A stretch of 64,000 nucleotides of DNA from Trifolium pratense. Taxonomy: Eukaryota > Streptophyta > Magnoliopsida > Fabales > Fabaceae. The translations under genes were made by a program, and so were the position numbers. The DNA is taken from positions 24,304,001 to 24,368,000 of the forward strand of contig NC_060060.1 of the NCBI RefSeq assembly GCF_020283565.1. Direction: 5' to 3'. Below, piece after piece: positions 12,659 to 23,528 of this stretch. The notes under the pieces were generated by a model. That model saw nothing but the letters and a program-made list of their open reading frames with translations, did no database searches and had not been told where the DNA came from. Positions within the stretch are counted from its first letter, which is position 1; each line of letters begins with the position of its first letter.

Positions 12659-12660
<2 letters not shown>

Positions 12661-12706
12661 CATTCTTGAAATTTAGTTCCTCTAATTAGATTAAGCTATC
12701 ATCACT

Positions 12707-13020
12707 ATGGAACTTCACAGCCCTTTCTCTATTATTACCTTCATAGCCTTCTTTCTCTTCCTCTTAATGCTATTCAAAATAGTTACAGGATGGAGTTCTA
12801 ACAATTCCATTATCAATTTACCACCAGGACCATGGACACTGCCCCTTATAGGAAACATACATCATATTATCAATAGGTCATTGCTTAAAAATTTTGGCTG
12901 AGAAATATGGACCTTTAATGCACCTAAAACTAGAGAAATATGTATACCTTACTTACAATAATTCAAATCGCCTTCTCTACATATGGAGAAAACTCGAGGC
13001 AACTACGAAATCAAAATACC
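12707..13020 (+). pseudogene. Cytochrome P450 (CYP71-type) 5' relic
   Basis: The first 64 codons give a normal microsomal P450 amino terminus: start MELHSPF, a ~20-residue hydrophobic anchor, then the proline hinge LPPGPWTLPLIGNIHHI. After SLLKN the frame breaks to a stop at about 12901. The next expected family segment, LAEKYGPLMHLKL, continues in another frame (about 12890-12935). A third scrap, IAFSTYGENSRQLR (about 12966-13010, normally ending WRQLRK), follows directly, so the roughly 30-40 residues normally between these blocks are deleted. The heme-binding Cys region and the rest of the enzyme are absent. It cannot make an active P450. The blocks fit the CYP71D type, by recognition only. 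Confidence 0.85.
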
Positions 13021-13033
13021 ACAATTAAGTTAA

Positions 13034-13368
13034 ATAGTAGAATTAAGAGCCTGTTTGGCCTGACTTTTTTTAGGTGTAGAAGTTCTTTTAATCATGAAGC
13101 TAGAAATAATAGTTTTTTAGCCAAAGTTAAAATTGTTTGGTAAATCTGAATTATTTTATAAAAAAAAAAGTAAAAGTTGTTGTTTTTTTTATTACAATAG
13201 GGTTAAAAGATATATTTAATAATATATTATTATATTTTCTGAAATATAGAAACTGTTTTTTTTTTTACTATAGCTTTTAGAAATTGTTGTTTGGCCTAAC
13301 TTCTTACTTTTAAGTAAAATGAAGAGGAAAAAAAGCTAGACCAAGTGGGCCCTAAGTACCACAAACAT
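13034..13368. mobile_element. Fold-back DNA transposon truncating the P450 relic
   Basis: Left end AGAGCCTGTTTGGCCTGACT and right end inverse of GCTAGACCAAGTGGGCCCT, with a second inner pair of TTTGGCC words. It lies directly after the last recognisable P450 codons, so its insertion may have been part of the gene's loss. Confidence 0.55.
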
Positions 13369-13379
13369 TAATAATAACC

Positions 13380-13506
13380 AGTGTTTTAAAAACCGGACCG
13401 GAATCAAACCAATGAGGTTCATTGGTCGAACCGCCAGGTCACTGGTCGAACCACATGATAAACCGGATTAAACCGAATTAAACCGGTGAAATGAACCGGT
13501 CTTTAT
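13380..13506. mobile_element. Fragment of the ACCGG-rich hAT family
   Basis: Dense AACCGG/CCGGTT words (ACCGGACCGGAATCAAACC and similar). Related to the intact elements at 14322-15308 and 16189-16729 and the fragment at 37974-38108. Only one end is visible. Confidence 0.5.
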
Positions 13507-14321
13507 AGCCAGCGTAGAACAAAACCAAACATAACATATGGCAATAAATTATTGGGACAAAAGATTTATAAAATTCAATTTTTATTTGGTAACATTCTAG
13601 AGACATATGCCTATTTAACCAAAGTCAATCACACTAATATTAATAACTGATAATTGGGTTAGAAACATTTCTTACCAAAGATTCAATTTGTGAATGTAAC
13701 TTTTCGTTTTCAATATTTTATTTTGAATTATATATATATATATATATATAGTTTAAATACAAAAGGGTATCAGAAGTATGCACAGCTAAAAACCACCACC
13801 TAAACAAAACAAACTGCCATTAAAATAAAACACACCAAAATCGAGAAAAACAAAATCCGCACACGGACTCGCAAAAAGAAGAGCCTCTAATCACTCAAGA
13901 GATATACACCAGGAGAGCCTCTAATCACCCAAAACCGCCGAGATCCAGTTCCACACGCTAGCAATTTTTAACGATTCCAGCACAAATTATAGTGTGAACA
14001 GGTGCTTCTTGATTTAATAATAATAGCGTGTTTCCCTTGATTGAATTTAGTAGATTTTATATTTGGTTAGCTTCTCGATCTCGTAACTATCAAAATAAAT
14101 TAGAAATTTAATTTTTGCAATTCATGGATGATTTTTTAGGGTTAGGGATTTGAAGAGCTTTAGTTCAAAATGGGAGACAACGTTATTAGAGGTAAATCAT
14201 TCTTTATCCCTCAATATATAATATTTATGTCTTATTCATAAAGTTTTATTCAATTTGGATATAATTTATGAATTGCAATCTTTCTTTTTAGTTTTTACAA
14301 TTTTCATTTATTTGTTGATAG

Positions 14322-15308
14322 CAAGGTTATCAAAACCGGACCGGACCGGCCGGTCGGACCGGTCGGACCGGGAACCGGGAGGAAAGACGGTTCGGTTATC
14401 ATCAAAAAACGGACAGTAACCCGACCGGTAAAAAAACGTTTGAACCGGTTCCGAACCGGTACGAACCGGCGAACCGGCCGGGCGCGGTTCAGCGGTTCAG
14501 CGGTTTTTTTTTGCTGCAATACAACGTTGAGGAAAAGACTCGGAAAAGTTCTGATTTTTTTGCGGTTTGGAGGTTCTGATTTTTAAGAATCGCAAAGGTT
14601 TCTTCTTTCTTTCATGTTAACCTAACAACAATGGGTGTTTTTGTTATTTTTTAGACGAGATTGGAAGTTACAGTTTCAATTTCTTCTTCTTTTGAGTTTC
14701 GTCCCATACATGAACAGACATAGATAAATTATCATTGATACTATTCAGACCAGATTTCAATAAGAAGAATAGAGAATTGGAGAGTTTGATAAGAATGAGA
14801 AGCACAAATATTCATATGAGAAAATAAAGAATTCTAAAAGGAAATAGAAGAAAAAATACGTAGGATAGTAGCAGATAGAGAAGTTTGAAGGTGACGGCTG
14901 TGTTTTAGTTTCATTAGGTAAAAACAACAACACTATTAATACTAGGGTTATAGTAGAAAATGGGCTGGGCCTCCATCATACAAAAGTATAAGACAAATTG
15001 TGCTTTTTAATTTTTAAGTTTGCTACCAAAGTAACAATAAGTATTTCTTTTTATTCTGGGTAATACTTAGTACTAACAATTATAAATTTTATGTCTAATG
15101 TACTAAAATTTTTATTTTATATTGACTTTATAATATTTTATTTTTTTTAATGTGTGATGTTAGGAAATATTGAATAATTATTTATATATTAATAAAAAAA
15201 TATATTTAACTGAAAACGGTCCGACCCGATTGAACCCCGGTCCGACCAATTGAACCTTGAACCGGCAAGCTCGCCGGTTCGATGACCGGTCCGGTTCTGA
15301 CAACCTTG
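14322..15308. mobile_element. Non-autonomous hAT element, ACCGG-rich family (987 bp)
   Basis: Ends CAAGGTTATCAAAACCGGAC and inverse GTCCGGTTCTGACAACCTTG (written on the plus strand as CCGGTCCGGTTCTGACAACC then TTG). Exact 8-bp direct repeat GTTGATAG at 14314-14321 and 15309-15316. An 8-bp duplication points to hAT. Unit 2 has the matching empty site TTTGTTGATATAGTATT near 26436. No transposase frame; the interior is AT-rich with a fragmentary unrelated middle. Confidence 0.88.
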
Positions 15309-15394
15309 GTTGATAGTATTCTTGTGTTTGATTAATTTGTGAATATTTGTACAAGCAAATATATTCACTTGATTTGATTTTAAGAATACTAAGT

Positions 15395-15705
15395 GTATGT
15401 TTGGTTTCAATTCTGGAGCATCCAGAATTGATTCTGGACGTGTAGAATTGATTCTGACTTGTTTGGTTTCTCAAAAGTAGAATTGATTCTGCCTCCAGAA
15501 TTGATTCTACTTAAAGCTAGAAATCGTAGCTTCTGATTCTAGAATTGATTTTTACACTCAAATTTTTTGTTCAACTCACTTTTTCATGAATATATCCAAA
15601 CATAAACCACTTCAGCTTAAAATCAATTTTGGCCAGAATCAATTTTACAGAATCAATTCTACCAAAATCAATTCTCTCCGCCGCTGAACCAAACACACGC
15701 TAAGC
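15395..15705. mobile_element. Fold-back MITE (AGAATTGATTCT family)
   Basis: Left end AAGTGTATGTTTGGTTTCAA, right end inverse of CTGAACCAAACACACGCTAA, and many internal copies of AGAATTGATTCT and AGAATCAATTCT. Absent from the collinear position in unit 2 (about 26510), so it inserted after the duplication or was lost from unit 2. Confidence 0.7.
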
Positions 15706-15902
15706 AAGTTGAGAAAAAAAGTGTAATATCGAAAGCGATATGTTTTATGTGATTCAGATAAGTCTACAGTGGGTGAACCTATAGAGACATTTGCGCCAAG
15801 TTTATAAAATGGCAATGGCTATACCTAGAGCTGTTAGAACGGACTATCTGGCCCGCTTAGGGCCAGCCCTAACAGGTTTTGGGTTTTATTGATTTGGGCT
15901 TA

Positions 15903-16040
15903 ATGGTCCGTTTGGTACAACGGAAAAAAAAAAGTGAAAGGAAAGAAAATTACGCAAACCAATGAATGAAAGTTCATTCATTGGTTTGCGTAATTTTCTT
16001 TACTCCTACTTACTTTTCTTCATACCAAACGGACTCTAAA
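15903..16040. mobile_element. Hairpin MITE with near-perfect arms
   Basis: Left arm begins GGTCCGTTTGGTACAACGGA; right arm ends TTCATACCAAACGGACTCTA. The centre is an uninterrupted palindrome (ATTACGCAAACCAATGAATG and its inverse). Absent from unit 2 at the matching point (about 26720). Confidence 0.8.
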
Positions 16041-16188
16041 AGCTTCGTTAAAATATGATTTCTAAAAATACACACCCTATACGGGATAAACGGTTTGGCC
16101 CGTATTTTTAAAAAAATTTCAAAATACTTTAAAAAGTAATACAAAATCGGTTTGCAGCACATTTAAGTTTCAAGCAATTAGTAAAAAG

Positions 16189-16729
16189 CAAGGTTATCAA
16201 AACCGGACCGGACCGGCCGGTCGGACCGGTCGGACCGTGAACCGGTCATAAAAACGGTTCGATTTTGAGCAAAAAACGGATAGGAAACCGACCGACAAAA
16301 AACCGCTTGAACCGGGATCGAACCGGGTCGAACCGGTGAACCGGCCGGACGGTTCAAGCGGTTTTGCAGATTTTTTATTTTTTTTTTAAAAAATAGGGCA
16401 AAACGATGTCGTTTAAACTTTTTAAAAAAAAAAAAAATAAATAAACAAATCAACGACGTCGTAGGAATAGGAAAGATTTTTGTTTTTCTTCTATTTTTCA
16501 TTTGGTTTGAATTATAAATTTTATTTTATTTTGACTTGTGATATTTTATCTTTTTAATGTATGAAATTATGAAATATTGAGTAATTATTCATATATTTTT
16601 ATTTATATATTAATTAAAATATATATTTAATTAAAAACGGTTCGACCCCGATTAAACCCGGTCCGACCAATTAAACCTTGAACCGGTGAGCTCGCCGGTT
16701 CGATGACCGGTCCGGTTCTGACAACCTCG
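16189..16729. mobile_element. Second ACCGG-rich hAT element (541 bp)
   Basis: Same ends as the 14322 element (CAAGGTTATCAAAACCGGAC; right end GGTTCTGACAACCTCG). Exact 8-bp direct repeat GTAAAAAG at 16181-16188 and 16730-16737. Unit 2 keeps the unoccupied site AGTAGTAAAAAGCAATA at about 26818-26834. Non-coding interior. Confidence 0.88.
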
Positions 16730-17230
16730 GTAAAAAGCAATAGTATATTGTGCTAACTAACTTTAATTTGGGTTTTTTACCCCTCAATTAGTTAATTTCT
16801 ACGATGCATTAAGTGAAATTTTTTGATTTCTCAACTTATTGTGATTCATTCTACTAATTATTTAACTTAATTTTCTTTATTGTTAAAGGTGATGCTTCTT
16901 TAAATAGAATTGTCAATACTTCAACAAATTGTGACAGAAGTCACAGAACTGAGGTTAGGCCTAAAGTTATCCACAAATATTATGTCTTATATTAAGTAAT
17001 AATTTCTCATTTGAAAATTGAGGTGGTTCGAATCTCATTTGAAAATACGGTTGAAAAAAAGAGACATTAGTGCTACCACTAAATTTATTATTTCTCTTTT
17101 TAAATTTTTTTTCTTGATTTAATTTTAATAGCATGCATGTTTCTCCTTAACCATTTTTAATAGCAATTAAATTTGATTTTTCTATTTCTGGATGGAATTT
17201 GTTTAGGATTTAGAAGAGTTTCACATCGAA

Positions 17231-20200
17231 ATGCGCAACAATGATGATAATGCTCAATGCTTCAATTTTGAAGGTAAATATTCTCTCCGTCCCAAATCTT
17301 TAGTCCTTTTACTTTTTTAATTTTGTCCCAAAATTTTAGTTCTTTTAAGAAATCAAGACACAATTAACAATACTTTATCATTTATACCCTTACAACAAAT
17401 AAAACATTCCTTAAATGAATTTTCTTTTTTTTTAATAAAGTAAGAGTAAAAATAACTTAACTTATCATTTTTTATTATTTTTTAATCAACGTGCAAAAAC
17501 TCTAAAAGGACCAAAGTTTTGGGACGAGGGAGTATTTCGTTATCTCTTACTGTAATATATAATATTTGTTTGAGTGATGTAATTTTATTCAAGTTGAATA
17601 TAATTTATGAATTTGAATTATTGGTTCACTTGAAACAGAATGGGGAAACAATATGGAACCAGCTACTGGAGTTGAACTTGGCACAACTCATACTTGTGTT
17701 GTTGAATGGCATGAAGAAAAAAACAAAGCACATACAATAATCAAGAAAATAGATTCCGATGATCCCTTCCTATTTGTCCGTGAGTGCATGTTGTTACTGC
17801 ATTGATGCAGTAGTTGTTTTCGACTTCTCGATTAACATTAAATGGTTGAGATTAAAATTGTGTTTAAATTATTCTGATTAATCAGAACCATCTGATTGTC
17901 TTTGGACTGACTAGATTGCTTACTGAGTGTAACTGCGTGAAGCAGTTACCAAATGCAATCCGGATCCACAAAGTAGATAGAAATTTAGTAAAAAAATGAG
18001 TAATAAATAAATAATAGGACTGCAAAACTTATTAACTTTTATCTAAAATTGAATAAATAAGTTTTTTTTTTTTTAGAAAAATGGAATAAATAAGTCTTGT
18101 ACTATTAAAAAAAATGCAGTTGTTACAATGCATTAGGCCGTGCTAATTTTTTTTGATTTCACAACTAATTATTTATTATTTTACTGGCTTTTTTACTTGA
18201 TTCTCTTTATTATTACAGGTGTTTCTTCTTCAAACATAGTTGCAAATAACACAGCTGCAAGTACTTGTGAAAGAATTGAGGTTAAGTCAAAAGCTATCCA
18301 CAAATATTATATGTTACTGTGTATTTTTTTTTTCTTTTTCTCTTGATTATATTTTATATATTTCATGTTTGGATAGCTTGTTGATATTCTAACTATCAAA
18401 GTAATGAAATTTGATTTTTGTTGTTCTTGGATGACATTTTTTAGGGATTTGAAGAGCATTGGTTCAAAGAAGGAGAGAACGTTATTGGAGGTAAAATCAT
18501 CCATTAATATTCATCAATATATAATATCTATGTCTGATATTCATAAAATTTTATTCAATTTATATATAATTTATGAATTACATTCTTTCTTTTTAATTTT
18601 TACAATTTTGATTTATTTGATGATAAGATTCTTGTGTTTGATTATTTTGTGAATATTTGTACAAGCAAATAAATTCATTTGATTTGATTTTATCTCGAGA
18701 GGATATTAAGCAAGTAGAGAATGAAGTGTAATATTGACAATGATTTACTTGTATATAATTCAGAGAAGACTACTGAAATGTCAATGGCGAAACCTACGGA
18801 GACATCTTCTCAAAGTAAAATGGTAATGGCTACACCTAGGCCTACAGAGACATTGGCTCTAGGTAAGGGAACTTTTAGTTTTAGTGTGTGAACCTCAAAA
18901 TAGAATTATAAGGAGTATAAGGTGTACTCAAGCCTTAAAATTCACAAATACTTTTAGATGCTATGTAAGCAAACTAAAGGGATATTACTAATGATGATTT
19001 ATGATCGATTGACAATGTAAAATATTTAAGATTGAATCTTGCATAAACAGATGTAATTATACTTTGTAAACTTCACTTTACTGATTTCTAAAGTTGATTT
19101 ATTTTATAGTTGAAGTTGGTTCTTCCTTGGCTGGTTTTATCGAAAACATTACTTCAAGCACTTGTGGGCAAATAAAGTGCATTGAAGGAAACACAAAGGT
19201 TTGGCCTAAACTATATATACACAAATTTAACGTGTTTGCATATTTTCATAAAAACTATAATTACTATAAATTAACTTATTCAATGTTGTACATTTTCATG
19301 TTTGGTGTTCAAATTTTATAGTCTTTATGATTTCTCTGCATATAGGATACAAATGGTGTTCAGACAAATGATAATCTTGAACAAGATAAAGATGTGCAAT
19401 GTTCAACAAGGACCACCACCAAGGTATAATAAAATATATATCTTAACTACACATTTGGTCTCTTACGTTTATTTTAGGTTTCAATTTGATTCCTTACGTT
19501 TAATATCAATTTGGTCCATTACATTTCCACTATTTGCATTAGTTAGTCTTTTCCGTTAGTTTTTCCACTAACACCGTTTGAACTATACACGTGTCCAAGT
19601 GTCTAGGTGTCCACGTGTCTGTCAACGTATGCAAACTTTTTATCACATGTGACAAAACTGATAGAAATGACTAACTAATGCAAACGATGAAAACGTAAGG
19701 GACCAAATTAATATTTTTTAAACGTAAGAGACTAAATTAAAACCTAAAATAAATATAAGGGACCAAATATGTTTATAAGTAAATATATATATTCACCTTG
19801 TCTTATCTTTTAACAATCTCTCTATATATATTGGTGATGAAATGTGAATGATTGTTGCAATACTTCAAAGAAGGCTACTGAAAATGAAATGAAAAAGGCT
19901 ACACTTGAAGAAGCATCCACTTCAATAAGGAGAAGAAAGAGGGGGAAGAGTTCAAAATCGGGTCCCAAATTTGTATGTGACTGCATCCTTCTTTAATGAA
20001 AATACTATAATATAAGTTCAATGATTGGATTTTATATAGTTTTATTTTCAACTTTGTTTTAATATAAGAATACTATTTTTTTAAAAACTTTAATCTTGAT
20101 AAAAATTGTTATTATATATATTTTTACAGACCGAAGAAAAGCCTTACGAGTTGTACAGATTCATGGGACTCTATATCTGTAAAGAACGTGATGGAGTCAA

Positions 20201-21326
20201 ATATCTTGGATCAATTTTCAACTACTATCTTGAAATGAACTTGCTCAAAGTATGATTTTTAACTTACTCTCTTTGTCTCATATATATATATTTTTCATAG
20301 AACTCTTTGTCTCATTATAATTGTTAGAGAAAACAGGGAACCCAATAGGAACGGGAAATGGATTTCCTCAAAAATCATACTTCACCTTTAATTTTTTATC
20401 TCTCTTTATATAATATTATATTTTTGGCTTGACTTACTTGAAGTTAAGTCGACCTATATGTATGGATCAGGATCTATTGCTGTAATATACAATTTCACAT
20501 GGTTATATTCAGTAGTAGATCTGAACCACCCATTTTAAATCAGTCGGCTCATATTGCATCTTAACAAAATCAGTATAAAATGATCTGAAGCATTAATTTT
20601 AAATTAAACGGTTATGATGTAAAATTGTGTTATTACTGTGGGCATTTCTACTTCTACGTCAGAAAATCATATTTGATGGCACTTAAAATTACACCGATGA
20701 AGTACCAATATAGTGCTTCACCAATTAATATGTTTATTTCTTTATACTCTATTCATCTCAAATTATAAGGGAAAAAATCCCTTTTTTTTTCCCAAATTAT
20801 AAGAGAAAAATCATTTTTAAAGAATGTTTCTTTCCTTAATCTCATAAAATTAAATGCAAAATGCATTTAATTTTCTCTTTCTCCCCTTTTTTGAATAATC
20901 AACAACCAATAAAAATTGTTTTTTCATCTCATGGAACTTTTTTTTTTTACCAAATCTTCTAATGGAACTTATTCCAAGGAAAACCCACAAAAACACATTT
21001 CAAATTATCATGTTTTACTTTTTCTTAATAAATGTGATTTTTGTTTTTTTCTTATAATTTGGGATAGAGGGGAGTTTTATTTATTGTTCATAGGACATTC
21101 AAAATCACTTCTAATTTATTCTGGCAATTTTTATTTGCTATTTGAAATATTGACTATACTTTATATATGGACAAAGTTAACTGAGTTATTTTTTTTTACA
21201 ATTATTTGAATGTAGGTTCATTATAAAGCTGATTGGAAGATAGAATATCTTACTCCAATGGAAGCTTTATATAATATGGCAAAACGTGAAGATTTCATTC
21301 GACAGTCAACGCCAAGTGCAAGGTAA
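17231..21326 (+). CDS. Unrecognised modular gene, unit 1 copy (Hsp70-like patch, basic NLS-like run)
   Basis: Function unknown. Ten exon blocks with GT..AG borders stay open when joined: 17231-17273, 17639-17779, 18219-18280, 18445-18490, 18764-18862, 19110-19198, 19346-19423, 19871-19972, 20130-20249 and 21216-21322. Reading past the last donor gives a stop at once (TAA 21324-21326), about 296 aa. Earlier exons (16889-16953, 17207-17273) could extend the amino end. Exon 2 encodes GVELGTTHTCVVEW, resembling the Hsp70 amino-terminal GIDLGTTYSCVGVW phosphate loop, but no other Hsp70 block follows. Modules recur: VSSSN..STCERIE is echoed by VGSSLAGFI..STCGQIKCIE. Exon 8 has SIRRRKRGKSSKSG, a likely nuclear signal. 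The carboxy part (ELYRFMGLYICKERDGV and DWKIEYLTPMEALYNMA) is the most conserved in unit 2. The exon model is by eye; expression is unknown. Confidence 0.45.
17282..17534. mobile_element. Stowaway-like MITE in an intron
   Basis: Ends CTCTCCGTCCCAAATCTTTA and inverse of AAAGTTTTGGGACGAGGGAG followed by TA. Lies between the first two exons of the modular gene. A one-sided relative occurs at 52459-52640. Confidence 0.75.
19441..19780. mobile_element. Mutator-type MITE (340 bp) in an intron
   Basis: Inverted ends TCTTAACTACACATTTGGTC and inverse of GGGACCAAATATGTTTATAA followed by GT. Repeated TTTGGTCC words lie at both ends and ACGTGTCC words in the centre. Direct repeat AAATATATA at 19432-19440 and 19781-19789; it is low-complexity, so the duplication is good but not decisive. 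Confidence 0.7.
20744..21076. mobile_element. MITE of the CCCAAATTATAAG family, copy 1
   Basis: Inverted arms around CAAATTATAAGGGAAAAAAT and the inverse of TTCTTATAATTTGGGATAG. Shares its interior (for example AACCCACAAAAACACATTT) with the element at 43394-43698, which lies in the opposite orientation. It sits in the intron before the last exon of the unit 1 gene. Confidence 0.75.
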
Positions 21327-23528
21327 ATTGTAACGACCTAGAATTAATTATTAGTAATTAATTGATTGTTTATATTTATTTTGTTTGTGATAGTTTGATT
21401 TAATTAATTGTGTGTTACTTATTAATATTTATTAATTTGAGTATTTTGGGTAGAATAATTGAGTAAGAATTGGATGAGATAAAGAGTGGGTATTAGAAAT
21501 TATGCTATCAAATAGGTATTAGGGGTATGATTAGAGAAATAGTAGAAATACTAGGGTAAAGGGTAAAATAGAAATAAAAAGTCTCATTTTTATTTCAAAA
21601 GGATAGAGAGGGGAGTGGATTGTCTCCCTTGAACAATCCATCCAGTCAAATCATCATCTTCCAATAAAAAATTTTAAAAATATAAAAATAAGAGGCAGGA
21701 TGATCTAATGGCGGTCATTAAAACTAGAGAGAATCCAGTGGACAGTGCACAGGAGGGAATCCTTTCCCGATAGAGAGAGGTGTAGAGAGAGAAGAGAGAA
21801 CACGAGGAAGGTTAGAAGATAAAGAACAAAAGAAGAAGGAAAAGCTTGAAGATTGAAGATAGGAATTGAAAGGAGTAAAGAATCCATTTAGAACAAGGTA
21901 AGAGAGTAGTATTGGAATTAGAGGTGATTCATTGAAAGAGGAGAAAATATATTTTTCTCCACCCAATCTTTCAACACCTTTTTTCTCTTGGGTTTGGGGA
22001 ATTTCTTTATGAAAATATAACCTTTTTGATGCAATGATGTTGGTTAAACTTATAAATAATTAGAAGTATGAATCTTGGGGTTTAAATACATAAATTTGTA
22101 GATGTTTTTGTAGAGAATTTGTGTTGTTTGTGAGTTGTGTATGAATATGAATGATTCTCATGAATATCACATGTTTGATGTAAATTTGTAATTTTGATTG
22201 TACTTATATGCTTATTATTTGTGTATATGCTTAAAGTTGTGATTTTTGGGCATAAAGGGTGGTTTTTGGGGATTTTGGAGGGTTTTCCTTTGAGAACCCG
22301 AAGCAGAGCATGAGGTTTCTGGTTTTCTCGCATAGTGGGGCTTGCATGCTCGCTTAGCGACGAACCTGTTCTTCGTGTTCTTGAGGCAGCATTGAATGCT
22401 CGCCTAGTGAGGGAATGGCTAGCCTAGCGAGGACTTCTCGATTCGTCTCGCCAGGTCTCGCTGTGTGTTGCCTTGACACTGGAACCTTCGGATTTGGTCT
22501 CGCTACTTCGTCGCTGAGTCTCGCCTAGCGAGGACATCGGGATAAAACTTTGTTGTATTTATTGTTTAATGGAGTTGTATCTTGATCCTATGCTTATGTA
22601 TTTATGTATGCACTTTGATTATAAGGATATAACTTGCTAATAGTTGGTAATGATGATGATTCCTTATGGTGAAGTATGTTGATGAATGTTAGTTTCTTTT
22701 ATAAAGAATATTGGTGAATGAATTCTGGTGCAAGAATTGATCAAAGAATAATGGATTAAGTTATCCATAATTGTGGTGAAAGAAATTAGTAGATGTGGAT
22801 ATCATATGTTTGATATGTGAACATTTTCATGCATTCATCGGTCTATGTCCAAGTGGTGAAAGAATAATGGGTTAAGTTACTCATGGTGAAAGACATGGTA
22901 CCGCATGCATTTAATGGTGGTCTAAGGAGACATGACATTATTATGTGGCTTTAGAGTTAATTAGGAATTAAATGTCTCTATGTGCAATAAATGATAATTG
23001 ACATTGTGTGGAATTTGTTTGTTTTGTGGCTAATAAATGTATGGCTAATTGTTGTTGTACATGTTTAAATAGGTATGTTGATGATTGTAAGAATAGTATT
23101 AGAACAATAATGCTTATTTATAATATGCTTTATTGATAATTTAAGTGTTTAGTATGAGTATTTACTTACACTTTTGTTGGTTTCAATATCTAACTCTTTT
23201 TGTATATTTGTTGAACATTTAGGGGTTCAGACTCTCAGATTGAGCTTTCTACGTCTGAGGATTAGCCGCAGTTGGTTATCTGCTTTGCTTTGGTGAGGAG
23301 AAGGGCTTATGGCCACTCCATTTATCTTATATTATGTAGTTGGAACCTTATGTCCTAGTTAGTGCTCTAATAGCTTAACACCGGATAGTTAGTGACATTA
23401 TCTTTGCATTGATCAGACTATTTCTAGCTTTATGCCTTATCTTATCTTATATATTTTGGAGTTGTATTATGAATTTTATTTATGTTGAGATTACTTAAGT
23501 TAGAATTTATGGATTCAAGTGATGGAAT

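Larger units (their letters stand above)
14130..15815 (+). pseudogene. Degenerate exon pair of the modular gene (unit 1, module A)
   Basis: An exon-like block at about 14147-14192 (GGATTTGAAGAGCTTTAG then an ATG-led MGDNVIR) ends at a GT donor. Its partner at 15757-15815 (after a CAG acceptor) reads on as DKSTVGEPIETFAPS and then stops (TTATAA). These match exons 18445-18490 and 18764-18862 of module B, but here carry an in-frame stop (CTTTAG), another at the end of the second exon, and a 987-bp hAT element between them. Either a dead module or an alternative short 5' exon set. Confidence 0.5.

Noticed and set aside
12707..12901. Functional short P450 or membrane peptide
   Set aside because: The fragments of later P450 blocks follow in other frames, which shows decay of a full gene rather than a real small protein.
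21705..22333. Minus-strand frames in the solo LTR
   Set aside because: Low-complexity Ser/Leu-rich peptides without domain; the sequence is LTR DNA with TG..CA ends and a 5-bp duplication.
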